Shown: positions 56,209 through 64,000 of the stretch, piece by piece
Layout: each line of letters begins with the position of its first letter
Numbering within the stretch: position 1 is the stretch's first letter
Origin: Granulicella mallensis MP5ACTX8
GTDB taxonomy: Bacteria > Acidobacteriota > Terriglobia > Terriglobales > Acidobacteriaceae
Assembly: GCF_000178955.2 (NCBI RefSeq)
Contig: NC_016631.1
Location: 3,720,001-3,784,000, forward strand
DNA: 64,000 nucleotides
Direction: 5' to 3'
Program-made: the position numbers and the translations under genes
Notes under the pieces: model-generated
What the model was told of the DNA's origin: nothing
Databases searched by the model: none
The model's input: the letters and a program-made list of their open reading frames with translations, nothing else

Positions 56209-56780
56209 ATCCGTTTCCACCTATCCAGCCGAAACCCAGCATGATGTTCCTCATGTTCATGAGCTAGCCCCTTAAGGGATGCCAGGATCTCATGCACGCG
56301 GTCACCACTCAGCACATGATCTTCCGAGGCTCCCAACCAGTGCGCGGCAACCAGAACACCGGACATACTCATTTGGGCAACAATGCTCTTAGCCAGACCT
56401 TCCAACTCTTCTTCCTCGAAGTAATAACCAATCTCGCTGAGCACTACAAGATCGAAGGAACCTATCGGAATGAGGTCCGGTAACGCTCCACACTCAATAT
56501 CGACATTCAACAAGCCACGACAGCGCTCTCGTGCATATCGAACGGCTGTCGGCGAAATATCCATAGCATCGACATATTGACAAACCGATGCCAGCCGCTC
56601 TGTCAGCAGACCGATAGAACAACCCGGCTCGAAGCCATGCCGATAGCGCCGATGATTCAGCGAACGAAAGATCGCGTCATACCGGCATTGCTCGTAGCTA
56701 CTGGATGCAAACGACCAGGGGTCGGCATTCTTCAGATATTTCTGCTCAAAAAAATCCCGGCTTGTTGTCTCTGTATTCAT
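56205..56780 (-). CDS. SAM-dependent methyltransferase, NodS-like
   Basis: A 191-residue class I methyltransferase. The start FFEQKYLKNADPWSFASSSYEQCRYD is characteristic of the NodS type, which N-methylates chitooligosaccharides. The SAM loop is GFEPGCSIGLLTERLA, followed by VDAMDISPTAV and DLVVLSEIGYYF. It begins with ATGA overlapping the deacetylase stop and ends overlapping the glycosyltransferase. Together with a deacetylase and glycosyltransferase, N-methylation of a freed amino sugar is a plausible role, by inference. Confidence 0.87.
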   Translation of the reverse strand: MNTETTSRDFFEQKYLKNADPWSFASSSYEQCRYDAIFRSLNHRRYRHGFEPGCSIGLLTERLASVCQYVDAMDISPTAVRYARERCRGLLNVDIECGALPDLIPIGSFDLVVLSEIGYYFEEEELEGLAKSIVAQMSMSGVLVAAHWLGASEDHVLSGDRVHEILASLKGLAHEHEEHHAGFRLDRWKRI

Positions 56781-57466
56781 CCGATGCTGAAAACCTCAAA
56801 GGAACGCCTCGCGGGAGCTAACAACGACTCCGGCAAGATAGGATCGCCTGATTCACGAGTTAGCTGAGACCTGTGGCAGAGGAGCGCCTCGGTCTTGGCG
56901 AGCAGCGACTCATCGCTCAAGGAAAAGGAGCGTAGAGACATCTCCTGCAGTAGCTCTGTCGTTCCCCTGTGCCATGTCCAGAAAAAATAGGAGGTAAGAC
57001 TCGCACCGGTCCGTCTTGCCACCTCTTCGGCAGCGCGGCCACAAGCCTCATGGTCCGGGTGAAAGTCCCCTCGCCAGGGAGCAACGATAGAAGTAGAGCG
57101 AGAAACCAGTGGCATTAACTGCTCTACCAACAGTCGCTCCTGAGAACCTACATCACTATCCGGCAACTTGAGTCGAACAATATTCTCAGCGGCAACGCCG
57201 AGCCGCTTTAGAGCGTCTCTCTGTTCGCCGGCGCGTAGGTCTCCCAGCCCCGGAAAATCGGGATATGCATTTTCGCCGTCAGTTACTGCGGCAACGATTA
57301 CCTCAAGACCTTTCGCGCGCTGTGCAGCGATCAATCCCCCAACGGCTAATGTCTCGTCATCGGGATGGGGAGCGATGACTAAAAGAGATGCCGCAGGCGG
57401 CTGCCAGGATGCCAAGGCATCCAGACAATTGATCCACTCATGTTCTTCTACTATCGGGACAATCAT
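56777..57466 (-). CDS. PIG-L-family deacetylase
   Basis: A 229-residue zinc-dependent deacetylase. The metal motif HPDDE is in LLVIAPHPDDETLAVGG, with a later FHPDHEACG supplying the third ligand and the acid/base Asp/His. PIG-L (MshB/BshB-like) enzymes remove N-acetyl groups from GlcNAc-type glycosides and some antibiotics. It is the first gene of the cassette, starting at ATG 57466. Target unknown. Confidence 0.9.
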   Translation of the reverse strand: MIVPIVEEHEWINCLDALASWQPPAASLLVIAPHPDDETLAVGGLIAAQRAKGLEVIVAAVTDGENAYPDFPGLGDLRAGEQRDALKRLGVAAENIVRLKLPDSDVGSQERLLVEQLMPLVSRSTSIVAPWRGDFHPDHEACGRAAEEVARRTGASLTSYFFWTWHRGTTELLQEMSLRSFSLSDESLLAKTEALLCHRSQLTRESGDPILPESLLAPARRSFEVFSIG

Positions 57467-57635
57467 AGTGAGCCAAGCATTGAGATGCTTAATCTCTCAA
57501 AAACGTGCAAGCGCTCACCAAAAGAAGGACGAATCGTTCTCAGAAACAAGCAGAAGGGCAGGCTTTGCATTCTTTCTCAAAATATTCAGCTGCCGCACGC
57601 GCAAAAAGCATCATAGAGGTACAGGGAGAACATTT

Positions 57636-57779
57636 ATGCTCATCATTTTGCTCATCTTGCTTTTGGTTTTTGGTTTTGGCGGCTATCGCATGGGACCTGG
57701 TCTGGGTTACTACGGAGGTGGTGGCATCAGTTTGATTCTGTTGATTGTCATCATCCTTCTCCTGCTAAAAGTTTTTTAG
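57636..57779 (+). CDS. DUF3309-family small membrane protein
   Basis: A 47-residue hydrophobic protein: LIILLILLLVFGFGG, a Tyr/Gly-rich centre (YRMGPGLGYYGGGG) and ISLILLIVIILLLLKVF. This matches DUF3309, a widespread two-helix protein of unknown function, often stress-induced. AGGGAGAA precedes the ATG by seven bases. It is divergent from the PIG-L gene and followed by an intrinsic terminator. Functional role unknown. Confidence 0.88.
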   Translation: MLIILLILLLVFGFGGYRMGPGLGYYGGGGISLILLIVIILLLLKVF

Positions 57780-57795
57780 GAAGACACGTAAGAGG

Positions 57796-57839
57796 CAACG
57801 CAAAATGCCGCCCTATCAGCAGGCGGCATTTTTGCGTTG
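57796..57839. terminator. Bidirectional intrinsic terminator
   Basis: CAACGCAAAATGCCGCC and its complement (one added base) form a 17-bp stem around a nine-base loop, with T/A runs inside both arms. It serves the DUF3309 gene on the plus strand and the second S53 gene on the minus strand. Confidence 0.85.
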
Positions 57840-57847
57840 GAACATCT

Positions 57848-60800
57848 TTAGTTAGTCGACGCGGCTGTTACTACGATATTTGCCAGGACATTGTGAGTAA
57901 TTACTCCGTCCGTTGCAGTGATCACGGCCTTGTAGGTCCCGGCCGGAACAAGGGTTGGGCTGGGTGGAGCAGTAGTAACCGGCGGGCTGCTGCCTCCACT
58001 GCAGCCTCCCATCACGCCCAGGAGTGTCACCGATAGAACAAAGCCAAGCGTCACCGTCCATCTGCGCTTCCGTGATGGAACCCCAAACAGGAGAAGGCAG
58101 GCAAAGGCTGCGATTCCACTGCCTCCAGCTAACCATCTTCTGGCTGGCTGCGCCAATTGAGACGTAGTAGCAGGAGGAATCGAGGTTACCAATTGGACAG
58201 AGGCTGTGGCTTGCCCCGTAGTAGCAACGGCCACCGTACCCGGCACGGTGCAGAGCGGCACAACTGTGCCACTACCGGTAACAGCACAGGCCAGAGTTAC
58301 CTTTCCGCTGAACTGATTATTGGAACTCAGCGTCAGGTTTACGGATGCAGGAGAACCAGCAGCTACTGTAACCGTTGGATTGTTATTGAGGATCGAAAAA
58401 TCCCCCTGCAGGTTATTGAACATCAGCACAGGACTGCTTGAAGTGCTGTAGACCTTATCGCCGAGATAGATCACATAGAGCTGATTCGAGCCGGCGGAAG
58501 AGTTCGCAGCGGTAAAGGTGATGGTCGCCGTCGATGTGCCACCACTCCCCGGAACAAGCGTCACTTGAGGGCTGTTGCCGGAGCTGAAGAGCTGGCCATC
58601 TGAGACGAAGTACACTCCGCCGGTAGGCGCGACAGTAGAACCGGTGACCTTCGCTGTCAGCGTAATCAAAGTCCCAGGGACGATGGTTGTAAGGTCTACA
58701 GGATCGCTGGTGACCGCCGTGGTTGTGGGCAACAAGGTTGAGGCGCCAGTGACCATGACTGTTTGAGGCGAGGCCGTTGAGCTGCTCCAGTTACTGTCTC
58801 CCGCGTAACTTACTCCCAGGCTGAAGGTACCTGCAGCCAAGCTGGTAAACGTTTCAGTAGCAAACCCTTCGCCATTCGATGTCGCCGAAAGCGGCACGGT
58901 CTGGGTGAGACTGCCCAAAGTGAACGTCACGTTGCCTGTAGGAGATAACCCACTATTTAGCCCGGTTACCTGGGCCTGGACCACTAACGTACCACCCGCA
59001 GAAAAAGAGGTGGAGTTAGCGACCGTGCCAATCTGAGTAAGTCCCTTGGTTACGGTGAAGGTCAGTGGACCTTTAGGGTTGCTGGTGGTTGTTGCGTTGT
59101 AACTGGGATCACCGGAGTAGCTGAAGGTAAGACTATGCTGCCCCAGGGTCCATGTTCCCGAGGAAAGAACAGTCGCGCCATTCGCGTTGAGAGGCAGTGT
59201 CGCAATCGCGGTGCCGTTGTCCTGCACCGTAACCGTCCCGGTGGCGATGCCATTCACGCTGCCGGCGCTGCCGCCAATTTGCAGATCAATGCCCACGATG
59301 GTGCCATAGGTTACCGACGGTCCAAGCGGTGTCTGCAAACCATAGGGACTCGTCTGGTTCTGAAAGGCGCCCGCCAGAATGATGCTGCTCTCCGGTTTCA
59401 CCGTAATCGAAACGGGCGCGGACTGACTGGCTGCGAAGGTCGCATCTCCGCTGTAGCTAGCGTGCATGTTGTAAGTACCGCCGGGCAGGAAGCTAACGCT
59501 GGCAGCGCCGGCCCCCGTGCTGTCGAGCGTCATGGAAAGCTGTCCGCGGTTGGAGGGCAGCGGGGTATCGGCCACAACGGCGACGGCTCCCGTGGGAGTT
59601 CCTGAACCTGAATTCGCGACGACGTTCGCAAGTAAGTTCATCGTCTGGCCGTGGGTGATGGTTGTGGGTGTCGCCTGGAACGCAATACTGGTAGCGCTCA
59701 GACTAACGCTATTCCAGTTTGCGACCAGCGCATTGGCATCCATACTGCCGAGACCCGAGGCAAGGTCATAGCCCACTGTCGCCGGCCACTCCTGCAGAGA
59801 AGCCCCCGTGCCGGTCTTATCTTTTGAGCATTGCAGGCCGCCCTGCACACTGCACGGAACGTTGTTGGAACCAACCGTAACGTCGTGAAAGATCGACGGC
59901 ATCTTCGCGGCAAGGGGATAAAGAACAGCGTTCGCCTGTCCCTGCGGACCATACTTCTGATTGACAAGTGCCATGATGCCTGCAAAGGCAGGGGCAGAGG
60001 CAGAGGTTCCACCTACCGAGGTATAGAAGACAGATTTCGTATTGGGGTCAGTATTGATGCAATCGCCAGTAGCGGCACAGATAGCATAAAAGCTATTGTT
60101 CGCGGCAAAGGCGGCAAACAGTGAGACGTCCGGAATATCGCGCACCTTATCATCGGGAACGCCAGGGCCCGCCTGCCACGCGGGTTTTGCATAACCTCCT
60201 AGTCCAAGGCACAGGCCCTGCGAGGTAAGAGCATTTGTTCCAGCCAGAGGCCCGCCGACGACCGCACAGGTACTCTGTCCACCACTACCACCCACAATGG
60301 AAACGCCAGTAGTCGGATTAATATTCAAGCCATAAGAGCTGTTATTCCAGGGCTGTTCAGGGAGCGGATGAAGGAGTGAGCCGAGACTTGCATCGTTCGT
60401 TGCGCTCCAGTCCTGCGCGCTGCTTGCTCCACCGGTAGCGTAATCGTTGTAGTAGAAGTCGGTGCCGCCCACCGCGATGTTCCATGGAGTAGAAGCCAGT
60501 CCATTGATCTGCAAACCGTCTGCGGCATCGAACGGATCGTTCTGATTGTCGCAACCGGCGGAGCTGTTATCGCCCGAGGACACCATCACCGTTTGGCCCT
60601 GGGCAGCAGCCTGCTCCCACAAAGAATTGACGTAGGCCATGTAACCCGCGCCTTCTTCGGCTTCACACGTACCGAAGCTCAGGCTGAGAACGGTGGCGGC
60701 ATCGTCCTCCACGGCGCGCAGCATGGCAAGATCAAGGCCATCGTTGTAGTCGGTACTGGCAGCGATATACAGGTTGACGGTGGCTTGCGGAGCCACAGCG

Positions 60801-61765
60801 CCAGCCATCTCCACATCCAGATAGGCTTCGGTCAGGGCAGGAGTATAAAGCCCAGGATCGTTGCCGTCGATGATGATGTGAGGAAGATTGGGAGCGGCGG
60901 AGTTCGTATCCAGGGCAAAGAGCTTTCGGTAAGCCTGGACAAGTCCCAAATCGATATTGGACTCATTGATGATGCCGATGGTTTGGCCGGCACCATTCGT
61001 ACCGGCGCTGTAAAGCGGAGTGACGTTGTACTGAGTCGCGAAATCCTTCGGCCCAACGGCGTAATAGGCTCCGCCCGCGCCGTCGGGAGTCGTCCACTGT
61101 GGAATCACTTTATGCGAGGTCGCATCGTACTTCGCTCGGCCCAGCGTCTGCGCTTGCGATTTGGCGTGAAAGTCATTCAAGGACCCAACCCCCGCGATCA
61201 CCGGCGCGAGCGCAGAGGGAATCTGCGGATTGGTGGCATTTGCATGGTGTACTTCCCCGTTGACGCTGTAGGTATGAAGCGATGTATGGAAGGCGTTCGC
61301 GACCTGGCCGGTAGTTCCGGAGAACTCGATGGCCGTTCGACCTGCACCGACCTTATCGATACTGAAACCATGAGACTGCAGCCAGGACTCAACCTGCGCG
61401 AGATCTGCGTCAGCCGGCCCATACTTCTGCCCGAACTGCGCCGGTGTAAGCCACTTGTGATAGTTCGGACTTCCCTTCGTCTGAACGTCCGCAAGGAACT
61501 GATGCAGAGCATTCTCCTGCGCATCTGGACGCTTCAGGGTGAGGATCAACCGGCCTGTCGGCGTCGAGTCCGGAACCGCACCCTGATCGTAGATCGCTTT
61601 CGCGAGAGGATGGACGTTGTTCTGCAGCGCAACTACTTCAGCGTCGTTCACTCTTTGATTGATCTGAGGAGCAGCCTGCGCACTGGCGGCATTCACTGAA
61701 AAGGCCAGTAGCGCAGCGGGCAATACGGACGAGAGAGGGGACAACATACGGAAGTTCAGTTTCAT
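57848..61765 (-). CDS. S53 (kumamolisin-type) protease with Ig-like repeats, second copy
   Basis: A 1305-residue exported protease; the ATG at 61765 follows GGAGC by six bases. The signal peptide (SVLPAALLAFSVNAASAQA), prodomain (YHKWLTPAQFGQKYG), catalytic Glu/Asp (TEAYLDVEMAGA) and Ser (VGGTSASAPAFAGIMAL) match the first copy, though the two proteins differ widely in sequence. Ig-like repeats (YSGDATFAASQS, YSGDPSYNATTT) follow. The end has a membrane hairpin (SGIAAFACLLLFGV-PSRKRR-WTVTLGFVLSVTLLGV), Cys in MGGCSGGSS and a GTYKAVITATDG tail. Confidence 0.9.
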   Translation of the reverse strand: MKLNFRMLSPLSSVLPAALLAFSVNAASAQAAPQINQRVNDAEVVALQNNVHPLAKAIYDQGAVPDSTPTGRLILTLKRPDAQENALHQFLADVQTKGSPNYHKWLTPAQFGQKYGPADADLAQVESWLQSHGFSIDKVGAGRTAIEFSGTTGQVANAFHTSLHTYSVNGEVHHANATNPQIPSALAPVIAGVGSLNDFHAKSQAQTLGRAKYDATSHKVIPQWTTPDGAGGAYYAVGPKDFATQYNVTPLYSAGTNGAGQTIGIINESNIDLGLVQAYRKLFALDTNSAAPNLPHIIIDGNDPGLYTPALTEAYLDVEMAGAVAPQATVNLYIAASTDYNDGLDLAMLRAVEDDAATVLSLSFGTCEAEEGAGYMAYVNSLWEQAAAQGQTVMVSSGDNSSAGCDNQNDPFDAADGLQINGLASTPWNIAVGGTDFYYNDYATGGASSAQDWSATNDASLGSLLHPLPEQPWNNSSYGLNINPTTGVSIVGGSGGQSTCAVVGGPLAGTNALTSQGLCLGLGGYAKPAWQAGPGVPDDKVRDIPDVSLFAAFAANNSFYAICAATGDCINTDPNTKSVFYTSVGGTSASAPAFAGIMALVNQKYGPQGQANAVLYPLAAKMPSIFHDVTVGSNNVPCSVQGGLQCSKDKTGTGASLQEWPATVGYDLASGLGSMDANALVANWNSVSLSATSIAFQATPTTITHGQTMNLLANVVANSGSGTPTGAVAVVADTPLPSNRGQLSMTLDSTGAGAASVSFLPGGTYNMHASYSGDATFAASQSAPVSITVKPESSIILAGAFQNQTSPYGLQTPLGPSVTYGTIVGIDLQIGGSAGSVNGIATGTVTVQDNGTAIATLPLNANGATVLSSGTWTLGQHSLTFSYSGDPSYNATTTSNPKGPLTFTVTKGLTQIGTVANSTSFSAGGTLVVQAQVTGLNSGLSPTGNVTFTLGSLTQTVPLSATSNGEGFATETFTSLAAGTFSLGVSYAGDSNWSSSTASPQTVMVTGASTLLPTTTAVTSDPVDLTTIVPGTLITLTAKVTGSTVAPTGGVYFVSDGQLFSSGNSPQVTLVPGSGGTSTATITFTAANSSAGSNQLYVIYLGDKVYSTSSSPVLMFNNLQGDFSILNNNPTVTVAAGSPASVNLTLSSNNQFSGKVTLACAVTGSGTVVPLCTVPGTVAVATTGQATASVQLVTSIPPATTSQLAQPARRWLAGGSGIAAFACLLLFGVPSRKRRWTVTLGFVLSVTLLGVMGGCSGGSSPPVTTAPPSPTLVPAGTYKAVITATDGVITHNVLANIVVTAASTN

Positions 61766-61847
61766 CGGAAGCTCCTGAAAAGTGGTGCAGGACAAGACGA
61801 GCGGCTCGGCTTAGAGACCTCGCATCCTCGTACGTTTCTGTAGCGCT

Positions 61848-64000
61848 TTATTGCACGACGATCGTCAGGTTGAGAGCGGCGGACTGACTGCCATCCGTCG
61901 CCGTCACGATGACCGTGCTTGTACCGGAGGGAGTCGCATTGTTTACGGGAGCGCTGGTCCCACTACCGCCGGAACAAGCCGTCATCAACCCGCCCATGCA
62001 GAACAGCACCGCCAGCATCAGCATCTTGCGCCACCGGAGATATCCTCTCCTTCTGCCAAAGAGCCCTGCGACCGCAAAGAGTCCAGGCAACGTCAGCGCA
62101 TACATCAGGCGCGTGCCCATTCCATTTGCAGGCTGAACGAGGCTCGCACTGCCGCCGCCGGTCGTAGTGATCTGGAGAGCAGACGTGCCCGAGCCGCTCA
62201 AAGCGCCAAAGCTGCAGGCTGCTCCCTTGGGCAGACCGGAGCAGGCGAACGAGACGGAAGCGTCAGGAAAGTTGAGGACCTTCAACATCGTCGATCCATT
62301 TCCACCTGCGCTGGAGATCATCACGGTGTCGGGTGTCGCCACAATGGCGGCAAGAGTCGGAGCCGTTACGGTCAGCGTGGTTGTCGCTACATTTCCGGCG
62401 GTGTAGTTGCCATCACCGGAGTACGTAGCCGTAATACCGTAGGAGCCGGTTGCTGTAGGAGCCTGGCCTGGCAGCGTCGCCGTGCCATTCGACAGTTGAA
62501 CCGGCGCACCCAGAGCACTTCCGCTGGCAGCGAACTGCACGGTGCCCGTCGGCGTGGGCACATTGGCGAGACCGGTTACGGTCGCCGTCAGCGATGTGCT
62601 CTTCCCCAAAACAATGCTGGAGGGACTTGCACTGACAGACACCGTGGGAGGAACCAGCGGAGCCGGAACGACAACGATGCTGAGAGCGGCGGTCGCGGTC
62701 AAAGGAGTGCTCTCCGAGTCCTTCACCTGTACGGTGAAAGAACTCGTCCCGCTCTGCGCCGGGGCTCCGGAGATAACGCCGGTGCCGGCCGAAAGAGCGA
62801 GTCCGGGCGGCAGACTGCCGGCAGTGATGCTCCAGGTATAGGGCGACGTTCCTCCAAGCAAACCAATGGTCTGCGCGTAGGCCGCCCTGACCATGCCGCC
62901 CGGCAGGTTGGTCGTCGTAATCTGCGGAGGAATCGTTCCGACCACGATCGTAGCCGTAGCCGTCTCGCTGCCACCGCAGGTAAACGAATAGGTCAGAATG
63001 CCCAGGGCAAGCGTAGGCTTCACCGTCGCACTACCGGTGGTCGCAACAGAGCCCGTCCAGGAGTTGTCGGAGCTATAGGCGAAGCAGACCTTCGCATTGG
63101 TGGAGAATGCGTTCGTGACCGACCACGTAAGGGTAAGAGAATCGCCGGGATTCACATTCGCAGTGCCTGGAGTAAGAGTTATGGCGGGTGGCAGCGTGGT
63201 CAGAATCTGGTAGATGTTTCCCTGGTAATGGGGTCCACCAGACGAAGCCACTCCATAGAGATTGCCGTCTGTCGATTCAAAGGGCTGCGTCTGTACATTG
63301 AAACCATCTGCCGCGTTCGAGCCAAAGTCGTACACATCGGCTTTCGTGCCGGTGGGGCTGATCTGCATCACCTGTCCGGAGCTATGAGATCCGCCTTCAG
63401 AACCGGCGATGTAAAAGTTGCCGTCGCCGCCAAGGAAGGGCCGTCCGTGGAGCGGATTGTTTCCGTCGCCGACCTGGAAGTCATAGATGTTATGGAGCGT
63501 CGAGTTCACACCGTTCGGCACGATCTGGTAGAAGATGCCGGTTCCATTTCCCTGCGTACCGCACTCGAAGGTAAAGCCGTAGAGGTTCCCATCCGGCCCC
63601 TGAACCGGAGAGCCGGTTGGCCAGCAGCTATCTTCAACGCCCTGTCCGTCGTTATCGAAGTTGTGGAAGACATGGAAGTTTGAACCGTCGGGAGCGATAA
63701 CGAAGGCCGTGCCATAGCCATAGCCCAAAGGGCTGCCGGAGACATAGGGACCGCCAAACTCAGCCGTGCCGTAAAGGTTTCCATCGGAAGCCAGAACGAG
63801 GCCTCCAACGGGGCTATTGCCATCCGCCCCGGTAAACGAATGGAGCGTTGTAAAGGTCTGGGTCAGGTAGTTGAAGGACCAGATGCTGCCTAGATTGTTG
63901 CCCGTCGGGTCGTCGACGTTGGCTGTGCCATAGATCGTCCCTTTCCCATCGTCGATCAGTTCTCCAAAACCGGCCGTCCCTCCATATTGGAAGGAGTGGA
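61848..64000 (-). CDS. GloVer-repeat and Ig-like-domain secreted protein, 5' part outside window
   Basis: A large partial gene, open to the window edge. The visible N-terminal part has GloVer repeats (GTIYGTANVDDPTG; GLVLASDGNLYGTAEFGG; PDGNLYGFTFECGTQG), propeller-like units named from G-L-V motifs. Ig-like and putative He-PIG domains follow (NLPGGMVRAAYAQTIGLLGG; SLPPGLALSAGTGVISG), then a YSGDGNYTAGN repeat. The end carries a hairpin (LTLPGLFAVAGLFG-RRR-GYLRWRKMLMLAVLFCMGGLM), Cys in TACSGGSGT and STVIVTATDG. It lies 82 nt upstream of the second protease and may share its operon. Confidence 0.85.
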   Translation of the reverse strand, partial: HSFQYGGTAGFGELIDDGKGTIYGTANVDDPTGNNLGSIWSFNYLTQTFTTLHSFTGADGNSPVGGLVLASDGNLYGTAEFGGPYVSGSPLGYGYGTAFVIAPDGSNFHVFHNFDNDGQGVEDSCWPTGSPVQGPDGNLYGFTFECGTQGNGTGIFYQIVPNGVNSTLHNIYDFQVGDGNNPLHGRPFLGGDGNFYIAGSEGGSHSSGQVMQISPTGTKADVYDFGSNAADGFNVQTQPFESTDGNLYGVASSGGPHYQGNIYQILTTLPPAITLTPGTANVNPGDSLTLTWSVTNAFSTNAKVCFAYSSDNSWTGSVATTGSATVKPTLALGILTYSFTCGGSETATATIVVGTIPPQITTTNLPGGMVRAAYAQTIGLLGGTSPYTWSITAGSLPPGLALSAGTGVISGAPAQSGTSSFTVQVKDSESTPLTATAALSIVVVPAPLVPPTVSVSASPSSIVLGKSTSLTATVTGLANVPTPTGTVQFAASGSALGAPVQLSNGTATLPGQAPTATGSYGITATYSGDGNYTAGNVATTTLTVTAPTLAAIVATPDTVMISSAGGNGSTMLKVLNFPDASVSFACSGLPKGAACSFGALSGSGTSALQITTTGGGSASLVQPANGMGTRLMYALTLPGLFAVAGLFGRRRGYLRWRKMLMLAVLFCMGGLMTACSGGSGTSAPVNNATPSGTSTVIVTATDGSQSAALNLTIVVQ

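Noticed and set aside
57168-57635. In-frame extension of the DUF3309 protein
   Set aside because: The extension is antisense to the PIG-L gene; the ATG at 57636 has a good ribosome-binding site and gives the normal family length.
60593-61699. Long plus-strand frame antisense to the second S53 protease
   Set aside because: No recognised motif; the protease frame carries prodomain and catalytic motifs here.
61851-63683. A 610-residue open frame antisense to the GloVer protein
   Set aside because: Arg/Gly/Ser-rich shadow translation; the minus-strand frame has clear GloVer and Ig repeats.

Overview
The window is high-GC chromosomal DNA that looks like a member of Acidobacteriota, most likely Terriglobia/Acidobacteriaceae (Granulicella, Edaphobacter or Terriglobus type). 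The inference rests on gene content: a GWxTD-domain protein, very large S53 (kumamolisin-type) proteases with Ig-like repeats, a GloVer-repeat protein, CadC-like winged-helix membrane regulators and many long intergenic palindromes. No rRNA, tRNA, CRISPR array, transposase or prophage was seen. Functional names come from motifs and family knowledge read by eye; no search was run.

Layout. 1-8 kb: the end of a thioredoxin-reductase-like flavoprotein coupled to a cyclic-nucleotide-binding histidine kinase, then GH43 glycosidase, nitronate monooxygenase and a tricorn-like S41 protease. 8-13.4 kb: a tolC-ytcA-mdtN-mdtO-type efflux operon with a good promoter. 13.4-16 kb: an S24/XRE repressor with a perfect palindromic operator and a CadC-like regulator. 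16-20 kb: a two-gene GWxTD/carboxypeptidase-regulatory-domain unit. 20-24.3 kb: translationally coupled XerC/XerD-type recombinases, ffh, and a UPF0175/DUF3368 toxin-antitoxin pair. 24.3-29.6 kb: carboxylesterase, then a sulfate-exporter-like unit (Cys-rich leader ORF, 35-residue membrane protein, YeiH-type transporter), a peroxiredoxin-like protein and a small hydrolase unit. 29.8-36.5 kb: pgi, an IclR regulator, an SGNH/MBOAT acyl-transfer pair and a phosphoglycolate phosphatase. 36.7-40.2 kb: DUF4097 protein, lexA and dienelactone hydrolase. 40.3-46.8 kb: rpsO, pnp, a multi-pass membrane protein, a small hypothetical, DinB and a ROK sugar kinase. 46.9-64 kb: two giant S53 proteases and a GloVer protein that leaves the window, separated by a CadC-TPR regulator, an MgtC protein and a four-gene cassette (PIG-L deacetylase, methyltransferase, glycosyltransferase, acyl-CoA dehydrogenase-like).

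The strongest leads are: (1) a shared C-terminal module in three otherwise different secreted proteins (membrane hairpin with a basic turn, lipobox-like Cys, Gly/Ser linker, terminal TATDG/TATSG strand) that may be an undescribed sorting or anchoring signal; (2) a cysteine-rich leader peptide and a tiny membrane protein upstream of the sulfate-exporter-like gene; (3) the overlapping four-gene cassette, probably a cryptic small-molecule or glycoconjugate pathway; (4) a lexA promoter whose spacer holds a direct repeat and whose transcript looks leaderless; and (5) several families of MITE/REP-like palindromes, some sharing the terminal signature TAGAGCGTGTCATCAAA.
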